Shown: one piece after another, positions 1 through 10,840 of the stretch
How positions within the stretch are numbered: the first letter of the stretch is position 1
How the letters are laid out: each line of letters starts with the position of its first letter
DNA from: Buddleja alternifolia
Lineage: Eukaryota; Streptophyta; Magnoliopsida; Lamiales; Scrophulariaceae
Direction of reading: 5' to 3'
Assembly (NCBI GenBank): GCA_019426215.1
Contig: CM033403.1
Span: forward strand, 1,369,001-1,433,000
DNA: 64,000 nt
Translations under genes and position numbers: made by a program
The notes under the pieces: generated by a model
The model's database searches: none
What the model saw: the letters and a program-made list of their open reading frames with translations, nothing else
What the model was told of the DNA's origin: nothing

Positions 1-36
1 GGTGGATTTGCAGGCGGTTTGCTTTGTACGAGCCAT
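1..36 (-). pseudogene. Histone H3 pseudogene, first 12 codons only (window edge)
   Basis: Read on the minus strand from the ATG at 36-34, the sequence gives MARTKQTACKST, the histone H3 tail with Arg8 changed to Cys. The window starts inside it. The fuller copy at 10508-10709 shows that the locus is a broken pseudogene. Here the reading frame across codons 6-9 is intact, whereas the other copy has lost one G. Confidence 0.85.
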
Positions 37-168
37 TTCTAGGGTTTTTGATTTGAAGGAATTGATTTGAAACGAGGGAGATGAGATATAGCTGATGATG
101 TGTGAATATGTATGTGTGTGTTTATATTTGTATAGAGTGTGTGCGTCTGCGATGTGTGTGTGTGTATA
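37..168. other. Leader and spacer between H3 pseudogene and Helitron
   Basis: About 130 bases of host sequence upstream of the H3-like ATG (minus sense). It contains TG/TA-rich simple sequence at 105-165. I see no gene. A similar stretch lies at 10710-10840. Confidence 0.5.
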
Positions 169-2329
169 TCTATACTATTATATAAAGTGAGAGTGACTTA
201 GAGTAACCATCTTGGACTGTCAAATTTTGGTGAAGCCTTTTCTATTCTAAAAATTTGACAAGTGTCCCATGTATCTTTTTTATGGATTTTATTTCTTATG
301 TATTTTTAATTTTTATCTTCTCTTTCTATTCTCTTATAGTCTCTCTCCTAATATATTTCTCTCACACGTTATATTCTTTCCTCTCATTTTTCTCTCTTTA
401 TATGTCTCATTTCATATTTTGTTCTGTTGGGTTTCGCGATAAATAATATAAACGCAGCAGAAGGATTTCAAAAATTTTATTTTAAAACCCAAAGTTGAAT
501 TCAATGATCGCATATTCAAATTGAACAATAAATTAACGAATAAAAACTTACTCGTTATTACGAATTTGATGAAGAGTTTTTCTTTCTCCAAAAACTCGAA
601 ACTTGAAGCTTCCAAATCTTCAATTCTTTATTTGAATTTTCAAATCTTGAACCTTGATTCGAACAACAAAATTACGTCGTCTCAAAATAATGACGCGCGG
701 ATCAACAACAAACGAAAAATCCCACTTCTTTCTCTAAGAGGGCGATGGCTAGGGTATTAGAGAGGGGAGGAATATTTTCTTCTTTCTTTTCTAGGAGTTA
801 TGAGAGTTATGATGTTCTCTTACTTGTTCAAAGTCAAAGAGTCCTTATATACCTCATGACTTATTGAACAAGTCAAAACAAAAGAGCCCTAAACTAGGAC
901 ATCACTTGGACGCCCATTTAGGCCTATTAGGCATCCACTTTGGATGCCTTCTAGAAGCCCGGGATTTGTTTTGCTTAATTAATTTCTTATTTCAATTAAT
1001 AATATATTATATCCAATAAATAAATTAATTAATTAAATAACCAAATTAATTAGATAAATTAATTCATTAATATATTTTCCTAGAAAATTAATTAATAATT
1101 AATCTTATCCATATAATTAATTATTTCATCTAATGAATAATTAATTTTTTAATTTATCCAATAAATTAAAACTCTTAGAAGAAAATAGAAATTCCTTTTT
1201 CATTTTTCTTTGTCGATTATTTAGCGCGACTCTTTATGTTCATTTCGTTTGGCAATGAGAGGAAACCAAATGAAGTGGGTAACACCTAGCCAGTCACATG
1301 GCCCACTTCGTAACCCAAATGAAAACGAATGATAGGATCATTCCGAAACCTTCCAATCGTAAATACCGTATATGTATAAACCCTTTGTTCATGTTTCCCG
1401 GTCAAGTGAGAGTCATGGCTATGTCAAACTCACTGGACTTGACCATATGTATTAACTATAATAATACAAGATCATTGAGATTGATTTAGTGCCTAGCACA
1501 ATCATCTCTTTTGCTTTGGCCAAAAACTTTGATCTCTATTTATCTATAATCACATAGGGTACATTCTCATTCACTTATGAGAGAAAAAAATCCCATATTA
1601 GATATCTGCTAAGACTACCACTTGCCCATCAAGTCCGCATTTCGAGGTCGACCCCACCAACGGGTGAATTGGGTCTAACTACTCTAGTGAAAGACTTGAC
1701 GTCACAAGTGCATCTTCAGCCTGATACTTCAGGTCAAAGGTTCACACATACCTATTACGCATAATCAGTTTTATCATTGACAGTCACAGAGTGAAAACCT
1801 ATGTGATAGAACCGATGCGAGTCGTGTTGGTGCATATCAGTTCCACTGATGTGCCTACAATCTCAATCTCCTACCATCCCGTGATACTAGATAGGCACTC
1901 CCATGTCAGAGCTAAGATTGTACAAGTATTCAAAGTCTTTATTTGCCTATTAAAGACTTCATATAACTTGCGAACTAGTTTTAGTAATCAAGGTCGATCT
2001 CTCTAGTGCCTTTCTTCTTATCCCATAGGAAGTAGAGGGATCGCACTGAAAACAAGGGCAAAGCGTTTTACACAACTTATAGATACAGATAAGAACTCAG
2101 TGAAAAACTAAGTAATGCCTTTGTATAAATTAAATTTAAGTTCAATACAAGATAGATGCCCTATATATTCTATCATCTATGGCATCTGAGGGCATAATCC
2201 TAACATATCCATGTCTATTTTATAAAATTAAATATCACACTTATTTTATTTTATATTAATTGATCTTATTCAATAACTTTTTTTTTTAATTTTTTTTTGC
2301 ACACGCATAGAGTGTACGGCTGTAACTAG
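169..2329 (+). mobile_element. Non-autonomous Helitron-like element, copy 1, with nested LTR
   Basis: The left end reads TCTATACTATTATATAAAG after an A, a common plant Helitron 5' terminus. The right end carries a short GC-containing hairpin (GCACAC...GTGTAC, 2299-2316) followed after about ten bases by CTAG and then T at 2330. This matches the Helitron rule of insertion between A and T with a hairpin before CTRR. Without the nested 425-2205 insert it would be only about 380 bp, so it has no room for RepHel. No target duplication is expected. The ends are seen in the sequence; membership is inferred from them. Confidence 0.7.
425..2205 (-). mobile_element. LTR-like insert (probable solo LTR) inside Helitron, copy 1
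   Basis: The 1.78-kb segment begins TGTTGGG and ends CCTAACA, the TG...CA inverted termini typical of an LTR. It has no coding capacity and is strongly AT-rich at 960-1190. The flanking five bases (TGTTC and TATCC) match only partly, so a target duplication is not convincing. It interrupts the Helitron-like element. It could be a solo LTR or a small terminal-repeat element. Strand is uncertain; minus is chosen because the reverse complement begins TGTTAGGATTATG. Confidence 0.55.
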
Positions 2330-2756
2330 TATTTATAGATGAATATATAGTTGACTAGGAACAGGAAAATAAAAAATGTAATATTTTTTAATATTTTAAG
2401 TATAAGGGTATTTTAGTCCTCACATGAAGTCAAAATTTTCAGCATTTTTTTGGTCCCAAAAATTGAGGGGCAAACATGTCATTAAATCTTTTTAGGCAGA
2501 CAAATCTGCTTGAAAATGGGTCGAGGGGAGGTTTTTGTAATTATCAATTAATGAGGAGAAGTTTGTGTAATTACCCCATTATTGAGGGAGCGTGGGTGTA
2601 ATTATCCCTTATGTTTTTAGTTTATGGTTGGAATTTGTAAAATGAGTCAAATCAATAATGATTAATTGATGTATGATTAGTTAAATAATTGAGTTAGTTA
2701 TTTTTTGTAATAAATTTTTAAATAAATAAATAATAATATGAGAGAGATAAAAAAAT
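2330..2756. other. AT-rich non-coding spacer
   Basis: I see no gene here. At 2520-2615 there are three loosely similar phrases built around gtaattac or gtaattatc, and the stretch from TAAGGGTATTTT (2403) to ATTATCCCTTA (2611) has weakly inverted ends, suggesting an old MITE. The evidence is too weak for a mobile-element call. The same stretch occurs at 12999-13425. Confidence 0.35.
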
Positions 2757-2761
2757 ATTAT

Positions 2762-3217
2762 TGATTTGGGTCTAAAATGAACTCGACCCTCCTCAATGAA
2801 GCTCGGCTCGAACACGATCGCGAAGCTCCTGAACTGGAACTACCTGAAATCAAAGGACCCTCGTTAAGGTCGAGCTGGGGTTGACCCCAACGTAGACCCT
2901 CCGACGATCAAGTCAGTATAGACTAAAGGATCGAGGTCGCTATAGTAAATGTGGAGTAATGAAAGGCTTACCCCTTAAGTGAGAAATGGAGTGGGGGTAT
3001 TTATAGGAGAGATCACCTTGTACGGATAGGGATAGGACACGCGTCATGATCTCTAAGATCCACGTCTTACCATTCTATGGCTGAGGTTTCGGGTCTTTCG
3101 GATCGGACGGGTCGGGTCATATCGAACCCGAACTAAAACGCGCGGATCTTGGCCTGTTTGGCGAATAAAGCTAGCTTTGGGGGGTAATTTTGTCAAAGTG
3201 GATTTTTACCCATATCA
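2762..3217 (-). repeat. 3' LTR of gypsy element, copy 1
   Basis: The left LTR on the + strand starts TGATTTGGGTC and ends CCCATATCA. It is similar to 7791-8245 with scattered substitutions (for example CGAGGTCGC against GGAGGTCGC), so the insertion is fairly old but not ancient. Both LTRs share a GATCGGACGGGTCGGGTC core. Confidence 0.9.
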
Positions 3218-3768
3218 TTAATCCCCCACTTCATTAGTTAATGTGAAGCACAATCATGAGGCGCAATCATGACTGATGAAGTAGAAAGAAAAGTCTTTTG
3301 ATCGAAGCAGTTCCTTTGTGCTTTCTAGAAAGCATCTTGGCTGTTGATTTTAGATAATTGAACCCTCTCACTATTGCCGAGCCAATCCAAGGTGGTGAAG
3401 AAAAAGGGAATGCAAGGATGCCAGGGAAGATGGCGAGGCTTGATTGTCTATTGAAGGTCGTCCTTTTAGTTGATCACTTTTCAGATTTAGGATCGACTTC
3501 GCATGTCGTCCTATTGAAATTACTCTACAGGTTTAGGATCGACGTCGTTCGTCGTCCTTTTGGTTGATTTCAGATATAGGATTGATTTTGCGTGTCGTCC
3601 TTTTAGATATAAGATCGAATTCGCATGTCATCCTTTTGATGAATCTTCTTCGTCTTCAGATAGGATCGACTTCGTTTGTGAACCATCTGTATTAACAATT
3701 ATACCATCTTTTTCAGAAATAGATTTGACTTTTTGTGAACCTTTCGACTTAAGAATTTTTCCTTTTTT

Positions 3769-4345
3769 AGGGTCGAGTTCATTATGAACGTTCCGACTTA
3801 ATAATATACCATCTTTTTCAAAAGTAGGGTCGAGTTCATTATGAACGTTCTGACTTAAGAATATTCCATCTTTTTCAGAGGTAGGGTCGAGTTCATTATG
3901 AAAGTTCCGACTTAATAATATACCATCTTTTTCAGAGGTAGGGTCGAGTTCATTATGAACGTTCCGACTTAATAATATTCCATCTTTTTCAAAGGTAGGG
4001 TCGAGTTCATTATGAACGTTCCGACTTAATAATATACCATGTTTTTCAGAGGTAGGGTCGAGTTCATTATGAACGTTCTGACTTAATAATATACCATCTT
4101 TTTCAGAGGTAAGGTCGACTTCGTATGTCTTCCTTTTAAATTTGGATAATTATACCATCTTTTTCATAGGTAGGGTCGAGTTCATTATGAACGTTCCGGC
4201 TTAATAATATACCATCTTTTTCAGAGGTAGGGTCGAGTTCATTATGAACGTTCCGACTTAATAATATACCATCTTTTTCAGAGGTAGGGTCGAGTTCATT
4301 ATGAACGTTCCGACTTAATAATATACCATCTTTTTCAGAGGTAAG
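3769..4345 (-). repeat. 57-bp coding minisatellite inside gypsy element, copy 1
   Basis: About nine units of 57 bp start with GGGTCGAGTTCATTATGAAC, split by a non-repeat piece near 4110-4170. 57 is a multiple of three; on the minus strand each unit reads TSEKDGILLSRNVHNELDP (19 residues), and four consecutive units stay open in the 138-codon frame 4136-4552. A second repeat type (KRTTNEVDPKP... blocks) follows upstream of it in the same frame. The array occupies the place where integrase would be expected. Confidence 0.9.
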
Positions 4346-5035
4346 GTCGACTTCGCATGTCGTCCTTTTAGCTGACTTTACCATCTTTTGTAGATTTAGG
4401 ATCGACTTCGCTTGTCGTCCTTTTGAAATTACTCTTACAGGTTTAGGATCGACGTCGTTCGTCGTCCTTTTGGTTGATTTCAGATATAGGATCGACTTTG
4501 TGTGTCGTCCTTTTGAAATTACTATTACAGGTTTAGGATCGACTTCGTTCATCGTCCTTTTAAATTTGGATAATTATACCATCTTTTTCAGAGGTAGGGT
4601 CAAGTTCATTGTGAACCTTCCGACTCATTGATTTTTTCTCTCTTTTAGAGGTAAGGTCGACTTCGTATGTCTTCCTTACTTCTTTTTTAGAAATATTTGA
4701 TTTCTAACCATTCTTTTTGTTAACTTGGTTCATAGTTCATGGTCCATGAGGAACCATTTCTATTTATTTTTTAAGTGTTAACAACACAAGTGTAAACAAC
4801 AATTATATTGATAGTTATGGAGACAAAGAATGTACCTTGTCATAAGCATGTAGCTCGAGTTTCCTTTGTGATTTAATTAACTTCGGATTCGTAAGTGCTG
4901 ACCTTATGGGTTGAATCCTCATTTCGCAGGGTCTCATTTGCTTTATTCGCTTCATGGATCAAGCTTTTGGTTGGAGTTCATCAAAATTTTGTTGCCTCTC
5001 TTTAGAAACGGATTTCTTTGCTTCCTGGTTTGAAC

Positions 5036-6257
5036 TTAGAGGATGAAGCTCATTATCAACCTCACGGGTCGAGCTCCCTCATAACGGTGAAGAGTTGCTT
5101 GATGTATAATCCTTTTTGCTGTGGCAATCCTATGGTGAGTTCCATCCAAATGTTTCTTTAAATCATCCATCCAGCTTGGTTCAACCTCTATTATTACCAC
5201 TTCAGGTTGATCCATTTCAGATCCGATTTCCGAGTGTTTAGAGATCATCAATATAACTTGCTCACTTTCACTTCCTATAAATTTAATGATTTTTTGCTTC
5301 TTCCAATTGAGAAATGAGATGTTGTACCTTGTTCAGGTATATCATCATGCTTCTCTCCTTCAGTTCACAAAAACCATCAACCTAGTTTGCAATGAGCTGA
5401 GGGTCGGTATATATATCGACACTCTTTCCACTTAGTTGCTCATCGTGAGTAATGTAATTAGTGCTTCATATTTTGCCCCATTATTGGCGATTCCAAACTC
5501 GAGCTTGATTGCATACTTCAAAAATGACCCTTATGGATCCTAGAGCCAAATTTCTATCCCTTCTCTTTGGGTCGTTGATGAACCATTTACATGAGGCATC
5601 CATGCCTTTCATTTTTTGCTCTTCTTGGATCGATGTGACCTTGATCACAAAGTTAGCAGTGACGTGATTTTGTTTGCTCTTCTTGGATCGCTGTGGCCTT
5701 GATCACAAAGTTAGCAATGACGTGATTTTGATGAACCACGACTGTGAGAGTCCACATCAAACACCTGTAACTCGACTACCCACTTTACCAATTTATCCAA
5801 AAATCATGGTTTGGCTAGAACCTGATGTAGTGGTTGCGTCATGAGCATTATGATTCGGCATGATTGGAAGTAAGGTCGGAGTTCTCGCAGAACTGTAACC
5901 AAAGCTAACGCCGATTTGTCCATTTCAGAATAACTACTCTGGTTTTTGTAGAATCTTGCTTACGCAATAGATCAGCCCATGCCCGGTCTCGATCTCTCGA
6001 GTTAGTATAGTATTGATAGCACCCTAAAAAATTGCTAAGTGCAGAATTAAAGGTTCATTGAGGATCGACCTCGTGAGCAATGGTAGAGAAGTAAGATAAC
6101 CTTTAAGCTCTTTCAAAGTTATTTTAAAGAAATGCAAACCTTCAAGGTTGGCCTTCCCGCTAGTGAGTCTTTGCACATCTTTTACAGATCGCGGTGGTTC
6201 CGCATCAAGCATCGCTTGAATCTTTCCTGGCTTCTCCGGGAGCTTTGATAGCTGCAT
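5036..6257 (-). pseudogene. Gypsy RT / RNase H remnant, copy 1
   Basis: In minus order, 6257-6024 encodes a piece like the RT-RNase H connection of plant gypsy elements (PGKIQAML...PPRSVKDVQRLTSG...FFKITLKELKGYL). Around 5650-5400 there is an RNase H-like phrase (EFGIANNGAKYEAL), and 5251-5036 has the linker phrase EPSWMDDLKKHLDGT. Frameshifts and stops separate the pieces. A 57-58-bp tandem duplication lies at about 5618-5735. Integrase is not recognisable. The assignment to a Tat-like group rests on these phrases only. Confidence 0.75.
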
Positions 6258-7790
6258 CCTTACCTTTTCTTTCTTTTGATGGGAGCTTCGAGCTCACTAA
6301 GAGCATTATTTTGCTCTGCTGATCTTCCTTGTGATCTGGATCGAGTTCGCGTGTTATCTTTTCTCTTTTTCACGGAAGTGGTATAACATCTCTCACCATC
6401 TTTTGGTCACATCAGACCTCTCTTAAACCCGTCAATGGGGTACTGACCCTTTGAACAGAGAAGTTGGTTACATCCATAGTGATCATCACAGGATCATCCT
6501 GAGATCCTACCAAAACACCCCAATCGCCACCATAGAAAATGATCCTCCTCTGTGGCATTAACTGCTAGGATCGACTTATTTTTAAACGTTGGCCTATATG
6601 ACCTTAACTTCCATATATGCTTTCTTGCATTCACTGAATCTCCATTTGATGGCCTTTCTGCTATCATATTGATTACCCCGAACCTGATTTTTTTTTTTTT
6701 AGGTTCAGGATCATCTTACCTGGGCTATTCGTGCCTATTGCCTTTACGTCCATGTCGAGGTTGATGTTTTTGGTGTTGATCATTTATTGCACGATCACTT
6801 ATTTGCCTTCCTCTTTCCCTGGATTGACCTCTTTTACATGATCGAGGCTCTTCACGTTGTTGATCCTCGAGGGTTCTATTAACGAATCCCCTCAGGTAAC
6901 CTTGCTTTATTAGCCTATCTCATCTTTCAACTGTGAAGCTTCTTTGGTATCATGATCCTTATCCTTACTTTGGAGCCTTTGATAGGTCGTTCATGATCTT
7001 TTTCAAATCTCGATCATGGTGATCCTTTTCTTCTGATTTCCAACTCTTCCTCTTGGTTGTATCGCTCTACCATTATTATCAATTTGGATAACTAATGTTG
7101 ATACCAATGGTCCCTTTTTCAGGCTATGTAGAAGTAACTGGAGCAACATATCCATCGAGGTGTCTAGCATCTCTAGAGCTTCGTTGTTGAACATTCGATT
7201 GAGACCAGATGCTCTCTAGGATCGCCATTCTCGTGACTTATATAGGCAGGCTTTTCTTCAATGCAAACTCAATCTTCTGAGGCACATCATTAATTTTTTC
7301 ATACATCTTGAGATCTGCCTTAGATCTCACACCTTTCCATTTCTTTTGTAGGTCGATCTTTTTCAGATTCGATCTCTGAAGGAGCTTGACTTTTCACCTT
7401 TGCACTTCATCAGAATCACATACTTGTACCCAACACTTATCTGGGGTCTCACGGATCTCGACCCTCTTTCCAATTCTTCCCAAAATTAAGCTATGTTGGG
7501 TAGGAGGTTGAGTGTGAACTGAAACGTTCGGTGTAGTCGGCGCTCTCTGGATGTGATCCTTCAATAGTTTTGCCTCCCCACTCTTTCATTCTCCGATTGA
7601 ACTCCATGTCCACCACACGCTATTGGCTCAATAGTTGGAGCTTCAAGCATTACTGGAGGCTCGGTTGCAGGTGGCAGGGATTGAGATGTTGAACCTTCAA
7701 AATGGGCTTTATTATCCTTCTTGATTGCACCCTCCACCGATCCTTGAAATTTCCTTGATCTCTGGTAATGTTCCCACAGACGGCACCAAC

Positions 7791-8245
7791 TAATTTGGGT
7801 CTAAAATGAATTCGGCCCTCCTCAGTGAAGCTCGGCTCGAACACGATCGCGAAGCTCCTGAACTGGAACTACCTGAAATCAAAGGACCCTCGTTAAAGTC
7901 GAGCTGGGGTTGACCCCAGCGTAGACCCTCCGACGATCAAGTCAGTATAGACTAAAGGATGGAGGTCGCTATAGTAAATGTGGAGTAATGAAAGGCTTAC
8001 CCCTTAATTGAGAAATGGAGTGGGGTATTTATAGGAGATATCACCTTGTACGGATAGGGATAGGACACGCGTCATGATCTCTAAGATCCACGTCTTACCA
8101 ATCTACGACTGAGGTTCCGGGTCTTTCGGATCGGACGGGTCGGGTCATATCGAACCCGAACTAAAACAAGCAGATCTTGGCCTGTTTGGGGAATAAAGCT
8201 AGCTTTGGGGGGTAATTTTGTCAAAGTGAGTTTTTACCCATATCA
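7791..8245 (-). repeat. 5' LTR of gypsy element, copy 1
   Basis: The right LTR on the + strand is 455 bp. Its inner end reads TAATTTGGG, where the partner LTR has TGATTTGGG, so the terminal dinucleotide has mutated. The primer-binding-site region abuts it at 7773-7790. Confidence 0.9.
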
Positions 8246-8250
8246 ATTAT

Positions 8251-8845
8251 TTAAATAAATTATAGAATCTGAAGTAATTTAATAAATAAGAAATAGGAAG
8301 TTAAGCAAATAAATTCCTTTTACACATCTACCCTAACCCCAACCCTCTCCAGCCCCCAAGTTTATGTTAGCTGGTGACCCGATGGTGGTCCGGCGACATC
8401 AGCTATTGCCTTTTCTTTTATTTATATATCAGTTTTTCATTATATTTGGTTTTATTATTTTATTTATTTAATTATAAATTAAAAATTGTAATGTATAAAA
8501 GAGGAACAAAAAAATAATGATTGAAGTAAATCAATAATGATTGATGATTGTGTGAATACATGCATTGCTTACATAGTAACTAATTAATCTAATTATTTTA
8601 GCGTTTCATGTTCAAAATTGAAAGATGGAAAACAAATAGTAATTTCTTATAATTTTCAACGTTATGTATCTTGCAAACAAAGTTTCAAACATAAGATAAA
8701 AATATTATTTATTAATTCGACGAGCATTTTGAGTGGAAAAATGTATAAGATGCTTCGGAAAAAAATAAATAGATAAGGAATGATGAAAGTCATATGGATA
8801 TATTTGAAATAGTTTTAAAAATTAATTCTCTCTCTCTCTCTATAT
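8251..8845. other. AT-rich non-coding spacer
   Basis: I see no gene or element. It has a C-rich patch (8328-8360), long A/T runs and a CT dinucleotide run at 8828-8841 just before the solo LTR. The second copy is at 18920-19514. Confidence 0.4.
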
Positions 8846-8850
8846 ATCAT

Positions 8851-9914
8851 TGTTTCGCGTGAAAAACAGACTAGAATAAGGAAGGATTTCGAGTAGACGA
8901 TCCCTGCCTCGCGATAATCTCAACTTAGAATTATCTATCGACCCCTACCTAAATAGGCTACCGGTGGTCCTACGTCTTAAACGAAAAGTCGATTAGATGT
9001 ATTCGAACTTCTCTTCATCTTCTTCGAGTGGACCGCAAATGATGAAAATAACTATCGTTTTCGAATGAAATAATAACATAGTGAAGGAAAAATTCAAGTT
9101 AAGATACAAATTACCTATCGATACTTAAATCTGGATACGAGATAATTTATACCTCCATGAGAATCTCTCGATCGAATGTTTTATTTTTCAACCCGCGCGT
9201 TCGATTCGCTAATAAATATCTTTCGTAATAAAATAAGGAAGAAAATCGGAAAGATACAGTAATATTTAAGAATTTAATCAACACTTAAACGCTTAAATAA
9301 AATATATCTATTAATCTACACTGAAATTTAAGTAATTAATCAACACTTAACAACTTAAAAGTAGATATACTCCATGAATTCTTCGGTGAATTCTGAAAAA
9401 TTACAGGCAAGTGATACAAGCCTTGAAAAGGCAAATTCCATCGAGTCTAATACTAAATTACATTATGGCTACTCCTAAATTGTGCTACGATCTACTCCTA
9501 CATTACGCTAAAACTACTCCTGAGACTAGAGCTAAGTCTAAGAGAATTGAAAATGCAAAAGTCTGATGATCTTGTGATTATTTCCTCCTCTTCTCTTCTC
9601 CGCGGCTCGTATATATATGGGTCTTTGAGGAACTCACGTTCCTTTTCTTCGGGAACCGCCTTCAACCGTCTTCAACTGCTCTTTTCAAATAATTTCAAAT
9701 TAGCGCGCCTCTGCAGATGATTGGAAATTAGGTTCATTATGGACCTAATTTCTTTCTTTTCGAACGCCTACAATTCGGGCTATTTCGGCCTTGTAATTTC
9801 GACAACCCAAATTATTTTATGATGTGTTATTCGAGCACTCGCTCGGGCTGAAACTGAGCAACCTACTTGAGCTGAAATGGTTGGAGCGCTCGGGCACTTT
9901 TTATAGTGTAAACA
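8851..9914 (-). mobile_element. Solo LTR with perfect TSD, copy 1
   Basis: The 1064-bp segment starts TGTTTCGCGTG and ends TAGTGTAAACA, with ATCAT directly repeated on both sides (8846-8850 and 9915-9919). No internal region or partner LTR is present, so it is best read as a solo LTR left by LTR-LTR recombination. It lies about 300 bp upstream of the PARG start codon and could affect that promoter. Family not identified. Confidence 0.85.
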
Positions 9915-9919
9915 ATCAT

Positions 9920-10215
9920 TTAGTTTGAAGTTGAAGTTAATTCAGAGTTGAATTGATAAATATAATGTTTTGAACAAACAACTTTGTTTTCGTGCAACGC
10001 AAGGTCCAACAATTTAGAATCAATCTTATACTATAGTAATAGGGCAATTATGAAATCACATTCTCAGACGTGCATAGACGAGGAGGAGAAGTAAATCGTG
10101 CCTACATACACGTAACTATATATATCTCGTACATTACTGTAATGATTAATCAGATATAATAGTAATAGCTAGCTACGGATGCTCCTCCAATCCAAAGTCA
10201 GTGCATTCCATTTCC
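9920..10215 (+). promoter_or_regulatory. PARG upstream region, copy 1 (orphan promoter)
   Basis: Nearly 300 bp between the solo LTR and the ATG at 10216, identical in arrangement to the region before PARG at 20885. It includes an AT-rich TATA-like run (actatatatat, about 10115-10125) and a short poly-purine patch. No transcript start can be proven. Here it leads only to eight PARG codons and a truncated LTR. Confidence 0.4.
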
Positions 10216-10237
10216 ATGGATTCTACTAGGAATGATT
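10216..10237 (+). pseudogene. PARG first-exon start, orphan copy
   Basis: It begins ATG and encodes MDSTRND plus one base, the same 22 bases as 20885-20906. It is followed at once by the Copia LTR, and no PARG body follows it before copy 2. It is a dead-end duplicate of the PARG start. Confidence 0.75.
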
Positions 10238-10448
10238 TGTTGGATTTAGAATACAATCTATATATGGGCAATATGTGAAAGTCGTGTATTAATAGTCATC
10301 ATATTAATTGAACCAAGATTATGTGATCAATTAAGATATATGGTATTTGGGTTTTAAAGCAATTAAGGAAACAATACGGGATTTTATGGGATATTATGTG
10401 AGAAGCCAATATTTTATTTCCTCTTTTATGATGGGCTAAGTGGAATAA
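10238..10448 (+). mobile_element. Truncated Copia-1 LTR at the duplication junction
   Basis: About 210 bases match the first part of the 474-bp Copia-1 LTR, with several private differences (agaataca for agaatcca; a missing T in the ggtattttgg run; an extra CA near 10370; two single-base losses near 10400-10415). The two full LTRs agree with each other at these places, so the changes belong to this copy. It stops at a poly-C run at 10451. Confidence 0.85.
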
Positions 10449-10507
10449 CTCCCCCCCCCCTCTCCCACTCTCCCTCTTCTTCTTCTTCTTCCTATATATA
10501 TATAATA
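10449..10507. other. Junction tract: poly-C, CT repeats, TA repeats
   Basis: Ten consecutive C, then CT/CTT repeats, then a TA run. It bridges the truncated LTR and the H3 pseudogene. Low-complexity sequence like this is a common place for both real breakpoints and assembly misjoins. Confidence 0.6.
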
Positions 10508-10709
10508 TATTTTTTTCAATACAAAGAGCATCAATTAAGCAACAAAATATATCTTCTACTGGTACTTTCGGTTCTCACAAAGCGACGGTCGGTGGGGGAA
10601 GCGGTGGCCTTTTTCACTCCGCTAGTGGCCGGGGCGACCTTGGTGGTTAGCTACTTGCGCGGCGCCATGCCGCCGGTGGATTTGCAGGCGTTTGCTTTGT
10701 ACGAGCCAT
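10508..10709 (-). pseudogene. Histone H3 pseudogene (N-terminal ~57 residues)
   Basis: From the ATG at 10709-10707 (minus) the sequence follows the H3 tail: MARTKQTA-K-S-T-G-G, then APRK followed by a stop where H3 has Gln19, then a deletion of about five codons, then APATSGVKK. After a one-base insertion it still matches the DNA coding for H3 residues around His39 to Lys56. Homology fades into AT-rich DNA left of about 10545. Defects: Arg8 to Cys, Lys14 to Met, Gln19 stop, the deletion and the frameshifts; in this copy one G is also missing near 10690. It cannot make a functional histone. Confidence 0.85.
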
Positions 10710-10840
10710 TTCTAGGGTTTTTGATTTGAAGGAATTGATTTGAAACGAGGGAGATGAGATATAGCTGATGATGTGTGATATGTATGTGTGTGTTTATATT
10801 TGTATAGAGTGTGTGCGTCTGCGATGTGTGTGTGTGTATA

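Larger units (their letters stand above)
2762..8245 (-). mobile_element. Decayed Ty3/gypsy LTR retrotransposon, copy 1
   Basis: Two 456- and 455-bp LTRs (2762-3217 and 7791-8245) bound the element, and ATTAT is duplicated on both sides (2757-2761, 8246-8250). Orientation is minus: beside the right LTR the reverse complement reads GTTGGTGCCGTCTGTGGG (7773-7790), a primer-binding-site position, and beside the left LTR it reads GAAGTGGGGG (3221-3235), a polypurine tract. Internal remnants resemble gypsy RT, RNase H and the linker before integrase. No integrase was recognised. Reading frames are heavily broken, so it is not autonomous. Confidence 0.9.
1..10448 (+). repeat. Copy 1 of a 10.67-kb near-identical tandem block
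   Basis: This stretch is repeated at 10675-21120, with the offset drifting from 10674 at the left end to 10669 over most of its length. The whole internal element order is the same in both copies, including every target-site duplication. The copy ends inside a Copia LTR at about 10448 and is followed by a poly-C tract and an H3 pseudogene before copy 2 starts. Its left edge is the window edge, so the true unit may begin earlier. I saw only a handful of substitutions across the central 9.7 kb, but several one-base indels next to the junction. It is either a very recent duplication or an assembly duplication. Confidence 0.95.

Noticed and set aside
255..760. Small open frames at 255-446, 412-615 and 521-760
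   Set aside because: They lie in the Helitron-like and LTR-like DNA, have low-complexity composition and resemble no protein I know.
3769..4345. Regularly spaced repeats that could suggest a CRISPR-like array
   Set aside because: The repeats are contiguous 57-bp units without unique spacers, lie within a plant gypsy element, and keep a reading frame. It is a minisatellite.
8328..8360. ccctaacccc motif as a telomere-like repeat
   Set aside because: It is a single occurrence of CCCTAA-like sequence, not a repeat array.
10449..10470. Poly-C run as an assembly gap marker or biological G-quadruplex
   Set aside because: One C10 run with CT repeats is not enough for either claim; it is noted only as junction low complexity.
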